Shown: positions 45,458 to 59,805, counted from the first letter of the stretch. The stretch: 64,000 nucleotides of DNA from Atherix ibis (GCA_958298945.1 OY282607.1:29892500-29956499); one strand, 5' to 3'. The notes: generated by a model from the sequence alone, not told the origin. Numbers and translations are program-made.

Positions 45458-46110
45458 TTATCTACAATTATATATATATTGTTGCAAGTAGATTTCCATT
45501 ACAATTCTATTACCCTCCTCGGAAATACTAATCTCTTTGGTCTGCGATGAGTGTTTCTGGGTAGGGTAATAAAAGGAATTTCTCTTACGAGTGGATTCTG
45601 AAGAGAGGATTTTTTTGGAATCGGAAAATACCAGCACTTGATCACGAAGTATTACAAAACTCCGAAAAGAAAAGGAGGCATCACTAATTTTTGAGAACGT
45701 TTGGTTGAATTCCAAAGTTAAATTCTGTTAGTCCAAAGAGGTTTTATAAATGAGGTGTATATAAAAGAAATGATTATTTATTGTTAGTATCAAAAGTAGT
45801 TGTAGATAAAAGGGTTCATGTTAATAAAATCCTAAGCAACTCTTTTTTGTTATTGCGGAATTATTTTTTATGTAACTATTGAGATATGAACGGATAGCTG
45901 ACTTTTGCCAAAGAGTAAAAGTAATATGAGCACTTTTCTGTTTACTATGGATCTTCTAACCCAAAATGGCAGATTGTTGGAAGCTACATCAGTATTTGTA
46001 TAAGTAGTAATTATGGCCACATCATTTGCATAAGTGGTACTGATAGTCTTAGAATCAGATGAAATGTCATGCATAAAAATATTAGTTAGTCGAATAAATT
46101 CGTGGCGTTT
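45458..46110 (-). pseudogene. Jockey-like RT relic with YAND in place of YADD
   Basis: On -, residues around 46074-45980 read SDSKTISTTYANDVAIITTY followed by TNTDVASNNL. This aligns with the RT catalytic region TxATYADDTAILxxHxxxxxASxxL of jockey-like LINEs, with the second Asp of the catalytic pair changed to Asn-Asp order (YAND). Across a frameshift comes KVNRKKCSYYFYSLAK, equivalent to the post-YADD block that also appears in the relic at 2330-3335. A C-terminal frame (45458-45715) ends EIYLQQYIYNCR over a palindromic tail shared with that copy. The two are probably one LINE family, both on -. The 5' part is missing. Confidence 0.6.
45462..45495. repeat. Palindromic LINE 3'-tail hairpin, copy 2
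   Basis: TCTACAATTATATATATATT then AAGTAGATT, nearly identical to 2335-2375 and in the same relation to a minus-strand RT relic. Confidence 0.45.
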
Positions 46111-46268
46111 TCCGATGGATGGAGTTAACAGAAAATATCTCAGTAATCATTAGTCCTATTATAACTAGATGCAAATTTGAAAGGTGACACTTACAGGATG
46201 TGTGGCGCAAAATATTATTGAAATCGGTGTAGTGTATCAAATATTATTCAAGTTCAAAAATGGTAACA

Positions 46269-46312
46269 GAGCTCTGTTCTAGCCATTAAAAAAAGAGCTC
46301 TGTTCTAGCCAG
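46269..46312. repeat. Short direct repeat GAGCTCTGTTCTAGCCA
   Basis: The 17-base phrase occurs twice about 25 bp apart (46269 and 46295), separated by a short A-rich spacer. Confidence 0.8.
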
Positions 46313-46459
46313 TCAATTACCAAAAAAAATTAAATTTTTGAAAAAATAAAAAATTTATTAAACATTCATCATCAAACGGCTTAAACAATTTGTGAAAGGT
46401 AAGGTTTAAAAAGAAACTCCATGTTTCAGACTAGCGCCTGTTTTGATCTCTGCGAAACT

Positions 46460-46650
46460 CCCTTAATGTAACCAAGCTGGCTTTAAGAAAGGCCCGCAAG
46501 AACCACTTGATTCAGTTTTGCACAGAAACCACAGAAGTTCTACACTTATGGAATCAAAGGTCTGCTCGAAAAATGGTAGAATATTGTTGAGCATATTTGG
46601 TTTGAATTAATATATTTTAATACTCTGATTTAGGCATCTTTATTTTACTC
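46460..46650 (+). pseudogene. Short RT relic (+ strand)
   Basis: On + one reads NQAGFKKGPQEPLDSVLHRN, resembling the RT block NQxGFRKGxSTxDxI. Then, in another frame, KFYTYGIKGLLEKW resembles the block in which a short motif (YYGIRGxxxxW) precedes the stretch before the palm. The order is right but the spacing is short and frames differ. It faces away from the minus-strand relic at 45.5-46.1 kb, so the two are independent. Low to moderate confidence. Confidence 0.38.
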
Positions 46651-48350
46651 GAAAAACGCCACGAACTTTTTTGACTAACAAATATTATATTAAATGGGAT
46701 CAAGAAAAGGGTTTTTGGGACTTCAGCTGATTTCTAGGGATTTTATATTAACGACTGCTTGGAAATTAATTTGTCCTTCTATAGCGTCATGTTAAGCATA
46801 GTTATTTACCATCCAGTTACCTTCATTTTATTTTTTAATGGGTCTAATGTCTTCCCATAAAAATATTATAACTTATTCTCTATTTTCTTAATTGAAAAAA
46901 CAATTTTGAAGGGTAATTAATTGAAATATCATATAAATAGTGTATTTTGAAAAGCAACTGAAAATAAAAGACTTCAAATAATGTATGAAAATTCAACTTA
47001 TTTACAAAGACAAGTCTCTAGAAGAAAATTCGATAATTTAGAATAGAGAAATCTTATCATTAGGCACCAGGCCAACACTAGAATATTAAATAACCCAAAA
47101 CCTAAAATAGACGCAATTTTTCTAGTTAGTAGCCACTTTAAACTAAACCAGGCGTGACAATTTTCTTATTTGTTTCATGTATTATAAAAAAAAACTAATT
47201 TCTTAAAGATAGCCCAAAATGAAGAACGAAACAAGAAACATCTACTCATTCTTTCATTCTTTCTTTCTAGACGCCAAGAAAATATTTCCATTTTCACAAA
47301 AAAAAATATGCCCAAGCGATAATTCTAAAAACTGCCAACGAAATGGAACAAACATTTTAGCACAATTGATCTAAAAGCCAAGCGTTCCTCAAAATAAATT
47401 CTAACAAAGCCACCGTTTACCTTTAAGACATTTTCGTTGCGATAATATCAGAACACCTTAGCGTGGGAACCAAATTTCCTTACATGTCGTGCTCGTCAAC
47501 CTGATTGCCTCAATTATGGCCACCTTACATGAAGTAATCGTAAAAGTGATCAAGAAAAAATGAGAAGCAAATATAAAAGAAGGTCGATTAAATTCCTAAC
47601 GAGATCGAAATTTTGAGGAAGTCTTCTAGTTTTGGCAAACCTTTCAGAGGATTCCCCCTAGTTTTATTACTGCCTTTATGGTGTCTGCGTTTATCAAATT
47701 TTTTTTTTTTTTTTTTAAATATTACTAGTATATGCCTACAGTGTCATCCCCTAATAACTACAACGTTCTTCTCGAAAGAATTTTTGTTCGAAAACTGACA
47801 TTTCCGCATATTATTCACGCTTCTTTGAATCCAAACGCCGACCTTGTTTACCGATACGTGAGAACGGAATTGTCCTCTTACATTGAATTGTTCTCTTAAA
47901 GACTTTTGGCTTCATTTTAGTTAGCCTTTTACCTGTTTGGATGGACTTTCAATATGTTAGGTATTACTGATGGTACCAATGACAATCTCAGGTACTGGTA
48001 ATATTTATAACAACAATAAAAATGACGACGACGACGACGACAACAATAACAGTGACGATGATGATTACGATGATGATCACCGTAACGATAATTGCGATCA
48101 CCCAGCGTGACTTTTTAAATAAAGAATCGGGACTATGTGGGCACCTTTAATTACTGTAGATGGACTCCAAACAGGACCGAATTGAATGGACATGGACACA
48201 ACTGTAGAATCTGATTTAAATAGCTTGGTTCATATCTGTGGCTAACGTAAATGCAGTAAAATCAGGCTTTTCGATATTTTGTAAATGCGCTCAACCTCAA
48301 AAGGTGGTGGGCACATTCATTTTGTATTTAAAATAGTTACTTTTATAAAG
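46651..48350. other. Intergenic; GAC/GAT microsatellite
   Basis: No gene is recognised. A T-run lies near 47698-47716. A (GAC)n tract at 48023-48041 and interrupted GAT units to about 48076 form a compound triplet microsatellite. Confidence 0.42.
48023..48076. repeat. Compound (GAC)n/(GAT)n microsatellite
   Basis: About six GAC units followed, after a short CAA-type interruption, by GATGATGATTACGATGATGA. Confidence 0.85.
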
Positions 48351-48431
48351 GATACAGTATTTGTATCTACTAAGTTGAAAATGAAATAAATGATACAGTA
48401 TCTGTATCTACTAAGTTGAAAATAAAAATAG
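48351..48431. repeat. 41-bp tandem duplication
   Basis: GATACAGTAT(T/C)TGTATCTAC starts at 48351 and 48392; both copies continue TAAGTTGAAAAT. GATACAGTATCTGTATC is itself palindromic. Confidence 0.88.
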
Positions 48432-50893
48432 AAAATCTTCTTGCTTTTGGCACTGGTATCCAGTCTGTTCTGCTTCGTGTAGCTGCACATCAACTCTGTT
48501 TGGCTGATAAAAGAAGATTCCCGGCCCTCATCATAGGTTGTGCGGTGAACAGGTGCACATCAGGTGAATTTTCCCGTTGGGATAACGAGTGAAACGAACC
48601 CGGAAATTTGACTGATGATTGCAAAACAAAAGGGTTGCGTTTAATACTTGCTGGCCTTTTTGTTTTCTGACTATGACGTCTCGCTGCCTGATTTTCATTC
48701 AACCATCAAATGACAAAAGTAGGTATTCAGCACAGGAAGGACAAGCCAAACAAAGCGTCTTTTTATGCGTTCTCAATTTCATCGAGCAATACTCGCATAG
48801 TACATGCCATAAGTTGTCTGCATTTCCCATTTTCAGTGGAAGGTATTCGTATTTATACACGTTAGAATCAGACCATAAAGAGTGTACCTGTTGCATAGGT
48901 ACTTGTACGATTATATTTTACCCTGTCACAACCATATACTTGTATGAATGTATGTAACGTAAATAATACCATACCGTTCAGAGTAAAAGTCATCATGCAT
49001 TTTTCTCCATTCTTCTTAACAATGATTTTGATTATTGTTTAAAATCATGCTACCGTACACTACTGCCAATGCTAAACAGTAACTTGACGCTTTGACTTTC
49101 AAAGAATACTACACACTTTATGAGAAAAAAGGCTAAACAGGATATTTATATTCTAAAAGTGAACGCTCAGGTCATCTTAATTGAAATTTTATTAAATTCT
49201 TCCTCCACATGCAAGACCAGACCACAACCGAAATGGTTACTTTGGTTAATATCATTTCTGTGTCTGGAATAGATTTGCTGGGTTTAAATTTTATTTTTCC
49301 TACAAAAAAAAATTAATTTTTTTCTATTAAAATCAGTACATATTTTCCCTTTGTGCGCTTTTTTTCAAATCAAACTTTAACTTTGCTATAGCACGCAAAA
49401 GTCTCTTTAAGGAAATCTATTTTTAAAAAAATTATTTTTCGACTTTTTTATTATGTTGAAAAAAAGGTAATGTTCTGTTTACTTCTTTTATGATTTATTT
49501 TGAGGGTGAATATTTACTGGAACTGTACTGCAACTATCCAGGAATATCCCAGATTTTAGATTTTTTTTAAAATTCATATTTTTACTTCAATACAATTAAA
49601 CATTTTTACAAACCTAAAAATATTGCAAAAGTTATAAAAATTTATAGCAAAATTATAAATTTCTATTTCATAACAAAACATACAAAAATATATTGTAGAA
49701 TATTACAATAAGATAATATATCTCCTATTTAAGATAACTACAATAGTAATTTAAATATTTTATGCTAAAAATTCTATCGGGCTTTTTAATTTTAAATAAT
49801 ATTTTCGCAATAATTATATCTTAAATCTATTAATTAAAAATAGATAGTCTCATCTTTAAGACCACTTAGAAATACAACTGGAATTTAATAACACCTTCTT
49901 TATGTAAATATGTTACGTTTAATTATGAAAAAAATGTGTGATGCCGCATTTATTGAAAAAAACTGTTATCATTTGAATATTTTAACGTATTCATATTGTT
50001 TAAAAAATATATTCAAATATAAAAATAGCAAAAATACTCCAAGAACAAATATTTTATGTAAAGTATCTAAATTACGGTTTTCCTATTGATTGATATTTTG
50101 CTTAACAACTATGAAGTTTTGACAAAAAAAAATATAAAAATATTAAATTCGTATTTTTGCTAATATTTCTGTTTCTTAATGTAAAATTTAAAAATGATTT
50201 TTAGAATGTTCTAATTCATTATGCATAAATACTCTAATAAATAATAATTGAGAGAAAATATCTTCATATCCCAAATGGAGCTAATTTTTCTAATGAATCT
50301 TTAATTTGTATAATTTTTATAGAATTTTTATACAACAAAAAGAGATTCTAGATATTATTTTAGATTTTTTTAAAAACTCTACTATAAGAACATAGAAGAA
50401 AATTTAAATTATAAGATATGGACTGCTTTTATTTATATAATAAAATTTTTATTAATAAAATCTATTAATTTCGCATATAAAATTATTAGAAAATGTTTGA
50501 ACTCATAAAGATTAAACTAATAGAAAATCTTGATTAGTATTAATAGATTTTGTCTATTTTCTACCAAACATAATGCCAAACAATGTCGTAAGCAATTTAT
50601 AAAAAAGAATTTTATAGAGTGATATATCCCAAATGAAAAAAAAACCAAATAGAGTTTAAAAACTTTAACATAAAATCATTTATTTGAAAAATAAGAATAA
50701 TTAATATCTTTTCAAAATTAAGACATATTGTCCAAACGAATGAATGGATTCAATTAATTAAGAACCATTAGTAATTATTAAACATATTAAAAAGTAAATT
50801 CTTCAAAAGCTTTTATGACAAAAAATATTTTCTAAAGTAAAACTTTCTATTCTAAATTTTATGACAACGAACGAATAAAGTAGGTAAAAGAGA
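48432..50893. other. Intergenic DNA, no gene assigned
   Basis: From 48440 to 48960 the sequence is richer in C+G; a 112-codon + frame (48619-48957) with many Cys has no recognised domain and no clear splice sites. From 49280 on it is extremely A+T-rich and featureless. Confidence 0.4.
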
Positions 50894-50945
50894 TACGAGG
50901 GTTGTATGATTAATTCATGGCTTCACTAAGAAAAAATTAGTTTTA
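50894..50945 (-). mobile_element. Lone mariner end (irritans-like TIR)
   Basis: ACGAGGGTTGTATGATTAAT then CATGGCTTCACTAAG closely resembles the 3' TIR at 29739 (ACGAGGGTTATATGATAAAT) and is preceded by TA-rich DNA. No transposase sequence can be followed inward, so this is a solo or heavily decayed end. Confidence 0.6.
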
Positions 50946-53900
50946 TGTGCAAAATTTATTGTATATTTAAACATATTATTTTTTCATTTAACGTTTTTTA
51001 TCTTTCATATCCCATCTGAAAAATAATATTTCTCGAGTATATATTCAATTTAGTTAAGTTCACATTTGAGATTTTGAAAGTTTTACTCAAATCCATTTAA
51101 ATTTTGAATTTAAAATTGCTTAAATAGTTTAAAATATAAAATTCCATTGGTATTAAAATAATTACTATCTGTAGATTACTGTCCGTTTTTTTTATAATAG
51201 AATCCCTTATTTCGACTGGCCACTAAATTGCATAAGATTTAAGTTACGTAAATTGTAAAATATTTTAATTTTTCCTAAAGTGGCATTAAAAACGAATTTG
51301 ATTTATACTTTCAAATATATTAAATAATAATAAATAAATTAGGAAAAACCAAAGATGAACTTTCTTTGATAGTATATAATATTTATTTTAAAAACTAAAA
51401 TTAACTGAAAAATAAAATTCCATTACTTTTAAAAACAAAGTTTTTTAAAAATTGCGATATAAAAATAAAAATAAATATAATTTATTGAATGGTGAATAAT
51501 TCGAAAAGGTTATGCTTTCGGTCAAAATTATCCATGACAAAATTCATCAAAGAAAATAATTTTGTTCACAATCTACGAAATTTCCTATTTTCTAATAAAA
51601 CCTTTGAACAAATATTGATCTTTTTTAAAAATAATTTCTAAGACTATTTTTACTAATACAATCACGAAAAAAAATTTATTTTAAATATATATATATAGTT
51701 ATAGTGAAATGATAATTTTAGTATATGAAGATTTTCTCCTTTTCTGGCATCTCAGAAAGGTAAACATTCACATTTTTCAAAGACACTTAACAATAAAACG
51801 CAACCAAAACAATAAACACCACATTTATCACCTGTTATCTGATACATTAACTTTTATCTAAATTCATTTATCATTTGATGTGTAAAAAGACATTGACGAA
51901 CCAATATTTTACCTTGGAAAGGTACGAGTATTAGAAAGTTTTACAGCAAAAAAAAAACAAAATTTCCCTTTCATTCTATTGAATCGATTTCACCTCATCA
52001 CAAATCACTTCAAAATTAGTGCAATTTATTTATGCGTAGAAAGTTAGAAAAATTCCAATTCCAATAAGAAATAGAGAAAAAAAATTACCGAATCGATCAA
52101 AGATATTAAATTAATTTTATCCAAAAAAAAGAGGTTACTTCTTAGAAAAAGTGTGCTTTTATTAATTGGACTTGTGAAAATACTATTCGTTAAAGGAAAT
52201 TTACTAATTCAGATTGGGAAAAAAATGTTCTACCTAAACTATTATATTTGTAGTTTGTTCAGATTTTATTCAAGTAATTTTTAAATTCATCTACAATCTT
52301 TAATAATATTTAATCAGGCCTGCCTGGATATTTATCGAGATTGATTTGAAAATAATTCTGCCCTTAACTTATGCTATCCAGAATAGTTAACTACCGAGTA
52401 GATTATGTTAACGCTTTTGCTAAAGAATCGCCAAAGGCTCTACAAGACGCCACATCAGAATCAATTATTTTTCTGGAGCGCTAAGATTAATTGTAAATCT
52501 TATGGTTAACTACCTCAGATTGAAGTTCATCCAACAAGGCAAATTCCATCAAATAATGTCATAGTAATTGTAGTAATAATAACCAATCGAGTCTCAATAG
52601 CCATAAGCATTAGAATCGCTTTTAGAACTGTTTTAATACTAACTACTCATTATGTTAGACGATTAACAATGATGAATGGTATTTTACATTGTAAGTTTTC
52701 AGATGCTCACGCTCACGTCATTTAAGTACTCAGAGTTCATTGATTTTAAAGAATATCTTTTATAAAATTTATTTAAAAAAAAAAATATTAACTACATAAT
52801 ATCAGGAATTTTTGTTGAAAATATTCAAAAAAAAAATCTATTCTTCTGTTAACTATCTTTCGACAATTTGAAATATGGCCGATTTTAGTCACTAAAGAAT
52901 TTTGAATCTCCATAAGATATGGGACTATAAAGACCAGTCTGGCTAGTCTATAATATGCCCCGAACATTGGAATTTTCGATTTTATTTTAAAAATTATCAA
53001 CAGGGGAACTAACATAATTTATACTATAAGGGAAAAGTATAAACAAAATTATCACCTCAGCTAGTCTAACTGAAGATTAACGAAAGGCCATCGAATTTTT
53101 TTTTGTTGATCGTTTTACGATAGTTTTAGTTTTATTCGCTGTTGTTATATTTGGAGCTGGAATTCATTTAAAATTTATATTTTTTTAACCATTATTTATT
53201 TTCTCTTTCCTTCAATTAAATTGAAAGCGTAACAAATTCGAAATTTATGTAAAATATTGGTTTGTATCGATAGTGATTTGTTCAACACTATTTGTTCAAT
53301 AGTTCCGAAACTGGATTTGTTTCTAAAATGACATACGAAAATCTAGATTGTATTATATTTTTTCAATTTAAAAAAAGTATTATAATAACGAAAAATTTTA
53401 ATAATATTGGATAAAATATATACTCACAGAAAATTATGAGTAATTCTTACTACAACCCGATTGAAAAAAAAAATCTAAATAAAAATTTTCAAGTTTCAGT
53501 ACATTTTATAGATTCTCTATTAAAGAAAAAGTTTTTGCTATTAAATTATTATTTGTAGTTTTATTTATAAAAGTTAGAAAATTTTTATAAATTACTCAAA
53601 CGAACAACAAAAAATTATTTACAATTTTAATATGAAATCTTTTAAAAATATTTTTTAAATTTAAGTTGTAGAATTTTCAAACCCAATTTTTTAAGAATTT
53701 CGATGTATATATTTTTTTTAAGAGAAACAATCAGTAAATTTTTTTATGAAGATAATTATAGCTAAAGCCATAAAAGTGTACTGAACTGGAAATTGTTTAG
53801 AGAAACGTGTTAGAAATCGTATTTAAGTTTAGTAAATTTACTTAAAACTATTTTTTTGAGTTTATTGTTTTAGAAAATATTTGCTTGAGATTAATTTATT

Positions 53901-54189
53901 TATTTTTCTTATTATATTAACATCTATTCCTAAAATTATTGTAGCAAGCAAATTTTTTAACATGAAGTGGTAAGCATCAATCAGTAGTATATAAAGGTGT
54001 CATAGAGTACTTTTGGGGAACGCAATAGATGAGAGTTATATGCAAGGGTATTTTTATAGGGATAGAGATATGCACCATCTAATAATCAATTTGTAAGTTC
54101 CTTCCTTGAACGAAAAAAAATCCACGTGTGTTTCTAGATATAATATAACACACGCATTTGACCGTATCTAGCACATAGAATTGCTCATA
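50946..54189. other. A+T-rich DNA, no gene seen
   Basis: No protein similarity. The short stretch 52310-52720 is less A+T-rich but shows no long open frame or motif. Confidence 0.45.
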
Positions 54190-54690
54190 AAGATCCAAAT
54201 CGTGCTCTCCTTCACCTACTAGTTATCTGATTAAAAGATCCTATTTATTACAGTATCACTTCAAGTTATAGAAAATTTCCAAAATACCGCTATGCACCGT
54301 ATCAATGCTAGTGTTCCTCAAGGTAGCATTCTTGTACCTATTCTTCACAATATTCTTACTTTTTATAAAGACTCTAGAATTCCGAAAAAATTGTTCATAT
54401 TACATTGACCTTAATAGGAACCTAATATAACCCAATAACTCAAAATACTTGGCAACAGATCTAAACTATCACTAAATAACCAAACCATACACAGTACTAA
54501 AACCCATTTGGACTTACGGAACTCAAACTTTAGGAACTTTTGATTCGTACAATTTTTCAATTCACATCGAATACAATCTTTTTAATCGAAAATCCTCCCT
54601 AAAATTGTTGATGTTAAGATTTATAGTCGAAAAATTTACCCAATCTACAATTTGTAATGTATTTGCATTAATTTTTTACAACTGTCAAAA
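54190..54690 (+). pseudogene. Jockey-type RT relic
   Basis: On +, SSYLIKRSYLLQYHF (family block before the palm) is followed by HRINASVPQGSILVPILHNI, a clear RT palm motif. A large loss follows. About 190 bp further on comes TVLKPIWTYGTQ, the conserved jockey C-terminal block that is also present at 42.3 and 61.05 kb. The YADD box is not found and stops interrupt all frames. Two motifs in the right order on one strand make the identification fairly sure. Same strand as the other two jockey copies that carry the KPIWTYG block. Confidence 0.7.
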
Positions 54691-57600
54691 TTAAATTAGT
54701 GAAATATTATGAATTTCTCATTAGCAGTTTTGATTTGCTTAAAAAAATATTAATTATGCTAAAATATTATTTATTCGTACAACCAGAATGCAATTTAGTT
54801 AAGAAAAAATTAATTCTCTGATTATATCTGCATAGATTTTGTATAAAAAAATAACAGTTAAAGTAAATTTTAAAAAAAAAATATTTATTTTGGAAGATTA
54901 CATAATTTCTTACATATTTAAAATTCTATTTTTTTCTTGAAAAAGATGAAAGATTTCATAATAATGTCAGTTAGTAAAATATATGAAAATATTGGAGTAC
55001 ACAATTTTTATATACCCTTACTTTTTTATATGAAATTAATCAGGCAATCTTGTTTTACGTGGACAATTTTTTTTAATATTTGGAAATAGATATTTTCAAT
55101 ATCCTATCTTCTACTGAAAAATAATATAATATTTATATTGATTAAAAAATATATCTAAAAATACATTTATATAATCATAAGAAAAATATTTAAATTTGTT
55201 TATTAGGAAATTTAGTTTATCGGAAATAAAAGCTTTCATTAAGATAAAGAGCACAAAAAAATAAATTATGCTAAAAGCCTCCAAAATGTAAAAATGCTAT
55301 TAGCTCACTTTTGAACAAAAGCAACTTAACCAATTAAATCGTTATCGATGAAATTTATCGAAAATTGAATTGATTTCGAAATAGGAAAATGTCATTAAAA
55401 GAAAAATGATATTTTCGTGTGTTCAAATTTATTCAAAACTAGAAGCGAATCCTTCTAATGATGTTGTTTGTCATTTTATAAAATACGAGTTAATACTACG
55501 TATAGTGTACAAAAAACAATGTCGAATATTTATGAATAAAATATGATCTTGATAAAAATTATGTTTAAACTAGTTTAAGTAAAGTGGAAAAAAGCTAAAA
55601 CCATTTTTTTTTTCATTCTTACGAATATCGTATGGGAGAGTGTAACCAGTTTTTAAAGATATATGCACACATTTGGTGTTGAAAATGTACTTTTTATTCA
55701 ATAATTTTTTAAAAAAATATTATAAGAAATTTAAATGAGTTAATAGTCAGTGACTAATAGAACAACTTAATTTTTCTTCCTCTTATCGATATCGGATCAT
55801 GTTAAATGATTAGAGGAGGATAGAATTGAAAAAGGCCTTTTCGTTAATCGTTCTTTAATAAATTATTACTAAATCGTAATTCCTCTAAATCTGGTTAGAT
55901 AAAATTGGTTATTAGTTTGTGGCTACAGGTGTGCTTAGACTCAACAAAACAGGCACGTAGGTCCATTATATCGATTAGTGAGATGGTAGCTACCAAAACT
56001 AAGAAGTCAGATTAGAAATATAGATTAGAAAGAAGATCATATTGGTTGGTTGATGGTTTCTATAAAAGCGGTTGTTTTACATGTAATAACTTACGGAATC
56101 GTATAAAGATTGTGAGCCTAAATATTCGATAAAAACTATTTTCCACTCCCTTCCCCTTTGTATTGAATATTCATTATTCATTTCTACAAAGAAAGAAATT
56201 TTGTTTTTTAAACCTTTGAAAAAATCCTTTAATTCAGAGAAAAATAAAATAATTCGAAAGGTAACCTTACTGAATTTAGAGGACACTAATTATAATTTTT
56301 TTATTTTTATTTTAAGTTTTGAAACAAAAAATTAACAGAATAAATATCGAAACGGTAGGATCAATAAATTATTAGAACTTGAATATTGAGCTCATTAAAA
56401 TACCAAATAAGCCTTGGTAAGATTCCAGTTTATAAGGCAACTGCGTATTAAGAAGAATCCAGCCGAATACCCAAAGATACGCTAAATTAAGTTGTCCACT
56501 TTGAATTCGATGGATCCGTAGTATATGACATTATGGGGAGCGATTAATTAGTTTAAAACCAGTTTGATTTAATATGAGATTACCTTATTACGATATAAAC
56601 TATTCCGATGACTAGAATTTAAATACACGGTAGCTCTACGATTGTGGTCTAGATAAATAGTGAAAGTAAGGCTCAAATAAATCTTTCCGAATAGAGAAAT
56701 TAATTTTCATTTTGTAGGCATCCATAGTTTACCTTTACGCATACATATTTCAGAAAATACAAAACAAGCAATCCCTGACAACTTCCTGAACAAATTAGAT
56801 TGAAATGGAATCACTTTTAATCTAGTCCGCCTTACCTATCAAAGGTGAATATAACAATTTGCCATTGTGAATTTCCATTTTTCACACGATTATTACAAAG
56901 TCAAGGTCCTAAGCCGAAAATAATGGAATTTTAATTAGTTTTTTCTTCGGATTTTTGTTTATAATTTAGCTTTGAAAAGTATGTCTTTTTTTTTTAGAGG
57001 CTACGAATAATTTGCCTAATTTTTAAATAAGATGCCTTTCACATTGAAATGCTTTAAAACAAACTCAGCAATTTTGAAATATTATATTTTGAAAAAAAAA
57101 TTAATTACTTCTATTAATGGATTTTTGATAATTTTATATTATCGAGGATTTTTCTGTTGAAATATTTTATAAATACAGAAAAAAAACCTTTCTCTTTTTT
57201 TTTACATATTCAAATATTTCCTACAACACAATTGTCTTTTTTATGAGATTCAAATAGAAAACACAGCACCACCAAGAACTGTTTCATAAAACTTTATCAT
57301 TTTTCATCTTTAAATTATTTTAAGTACTAAAATATCTTTCATCTTAAGAATTCTTCTTCTTTAAATCCTCAGAAATATTGATCGTTAATATGATAAAAAT
57401 TGCATTAATAACAAACTCCTCTAAACAAAACTGAAATTTTCTAACAAATTCTCAAGTAAATATTTTAAATATGGAAGATAATCTGGCAAATACTTATTTT
57501 AAGTGAAAATATTAAGACTATGCTTGAAGAAAGGGTCTCTAGATGCCTTTTATTGTTCACACAATTCATTACGGAAATCTGCGATCATCTCAGATCAGTG

Positions 57601-59519
57601 ACAAGCATGATAAATGGTTTTTCGTATAAGAGACCATTACTAAGTTTACATTTGAAAAAAAAAACAGAAAGGAAATAGACGTACATGTCAGTAGACTAAT
57701 ATTTTTGATTATAAGAATATTAGAATAGACAAAAAAAATTTTTTAAGACACTGACAAAATAGTTTTTTGAAAAAAAATTTTTAAGAATTTATTCGAAATA
57801 ATGGAAGTCCATTCTCAGATAATACCAATGTGCTGGACACCCTCCGAACGCTTTGTTCCGCGATTGTATGATTTAATGACTCCATTTCAGATTGTCAATC
57901 AAACTGAAACGATTTTCAGGTGAGAATTCTCTATCAGAACTATGATCACATTAAGTCGAGAACATAAGAACAATTAAAATATAAGCCAGACAACTAAATC
58001 TTATCCGGTAATATTTCCATGATAATTTTATGCTCAGATTTGAGATATTCTCAAGACGTTCAAAATATTATTACATGATGGCAGGTGGGAAAAACAAAAT
58101 AACAAAAACTTATACACGTACTATGAAATAGTTAAAAAAAAGGGCCCGCCTTGTAATTCCTACGATAAGTATACGTTGAAGAAATTGTGTTATAAAACGT
58201 TAAGTAGATATTTTGGCATTTAAGAGTCAACTTTTTTTTTCAAGGATCAAAACGCCTACTTTTCGATCCATTATTTAGTTTAAAAAAAAATCTCTTCTAT
58301 TTATTAAAATGAATTTCAAAACAATTTATTTTAAAAACTTTACATTCAGAGCATTTTGGTATCTTAATTTTTTGTTTAAAATAATAAGTAAAAATATTTT
58401 AGCCCTACCATAAAAATTTTGAAGACACCTTGTCTTTAATTAAAAAATTTATTATGATAATCACGGAGGATCCATATGCAACTCGATCCCTTTTCTGGCT
58501 AAAAATCTCCTTTCTCCAGTGAATTTCTTAATCTATCTTATAAAAATGCACCTTGTTATTTAATTTTTCTAATCCTAAATATACTTTTCAACAAAATCTT
58601 CAAGCTTACACATATGACTACCAAAAAGCTCCCCAAATTTAAAGCACTTAAAAGATGAATCCCCAGCATAGAAACTAACCTCAAAGTTTCTTTAAAAAAA
58701 CTGGCTCAAAAATAGCAATTATTCAATAGAAGCATAAGCCTTAAAAATTTGATTTATTTTAAGGGATTACCCAACAAAACACTTTTTTTTTAATAAGAAA
58801 ATTTCTCACAAAATACCAAAATAAAACGTGTTCAAACGTTTAATAAGAAGTGATCAGAATATGAATAAAAATTATTTAGATATTTTTAATTATTACTCAC
58901 ACTGTATTTTTCGTATATATTAAATACTGTAGACATTAAATCACAAATTTATTAATTTAAAACTCACTTTTTCTTATTAAATAAATCAGTACACTTTCTC
59001 CACTTTCGTCACTTAAAACAAGCTACCACCACAAATGTCACTATCACTGCCCATGGGTTCTTCTTCTTCTTTACCATATTTTGATTGGAAAGCTTTATTG
59101 ATCCTGTAAAGTTTAAATTTAATTAGAATGCATCCAGATTATTATTAATTGGAATTCTTGTATATGACAAAATGAGCTAAATTATCATAGAAATAAATTG
59201 GAAATATGAAAATTTGATTATTTTTGGAAATAGATATGAAAATTTAATTATTTTTCTTTTTAATTTGATAAATAGAATTATAAATTAAAATAATTTATAA
59301 AACTAAACGATATATTACTAAAAATTAATTATTATTAATAAAAACTTATTAGTATAATTTTGTAAATTGATTACAGTACATAATATTAGAATGAATTATT
59401 TTTTAAGGCAAGACACTTAAGTTTGTGTTGATAAAGTCAAAATATTTGTGTATAAATAAATTCATTTTTTTAAATACCTAAAATTAATATAGATTTAAAA
59501 ATATTCATCCTAGCACTTA
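54691..59519. other. A+T-rich DNA, no gene seen
   Basis: No motif or repeat of note. Open frames on - (such as 56077-56286) are Phe/Lys-rich and look accidental. Confidence 0.45.
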
Positions 59520-59805
59520 TTTCACCATACTTTGCAAATTTTTAATCACCATAATAATTCCCAATCATAATAAATCAGTAAATTCTTGATCATCGTAAAA
59601 ACCAATTAGTTCACTCCTAATCCTTGCAAAAATCTTTGAAAAATTTTGTTCTTAAAAAGCCTTCATCCTACTCTTGAAGATACCAAAATCATCCCCGATC
59701 ATCAACTTTATTTCTGATTAGAACACTCCGCAATCGAACAATGTTGACAACAAAGCGTTCTTTCTCGAGCAAAAACAGTATTGTCCAGGCGTATTTCTAG
59801 TTTTA

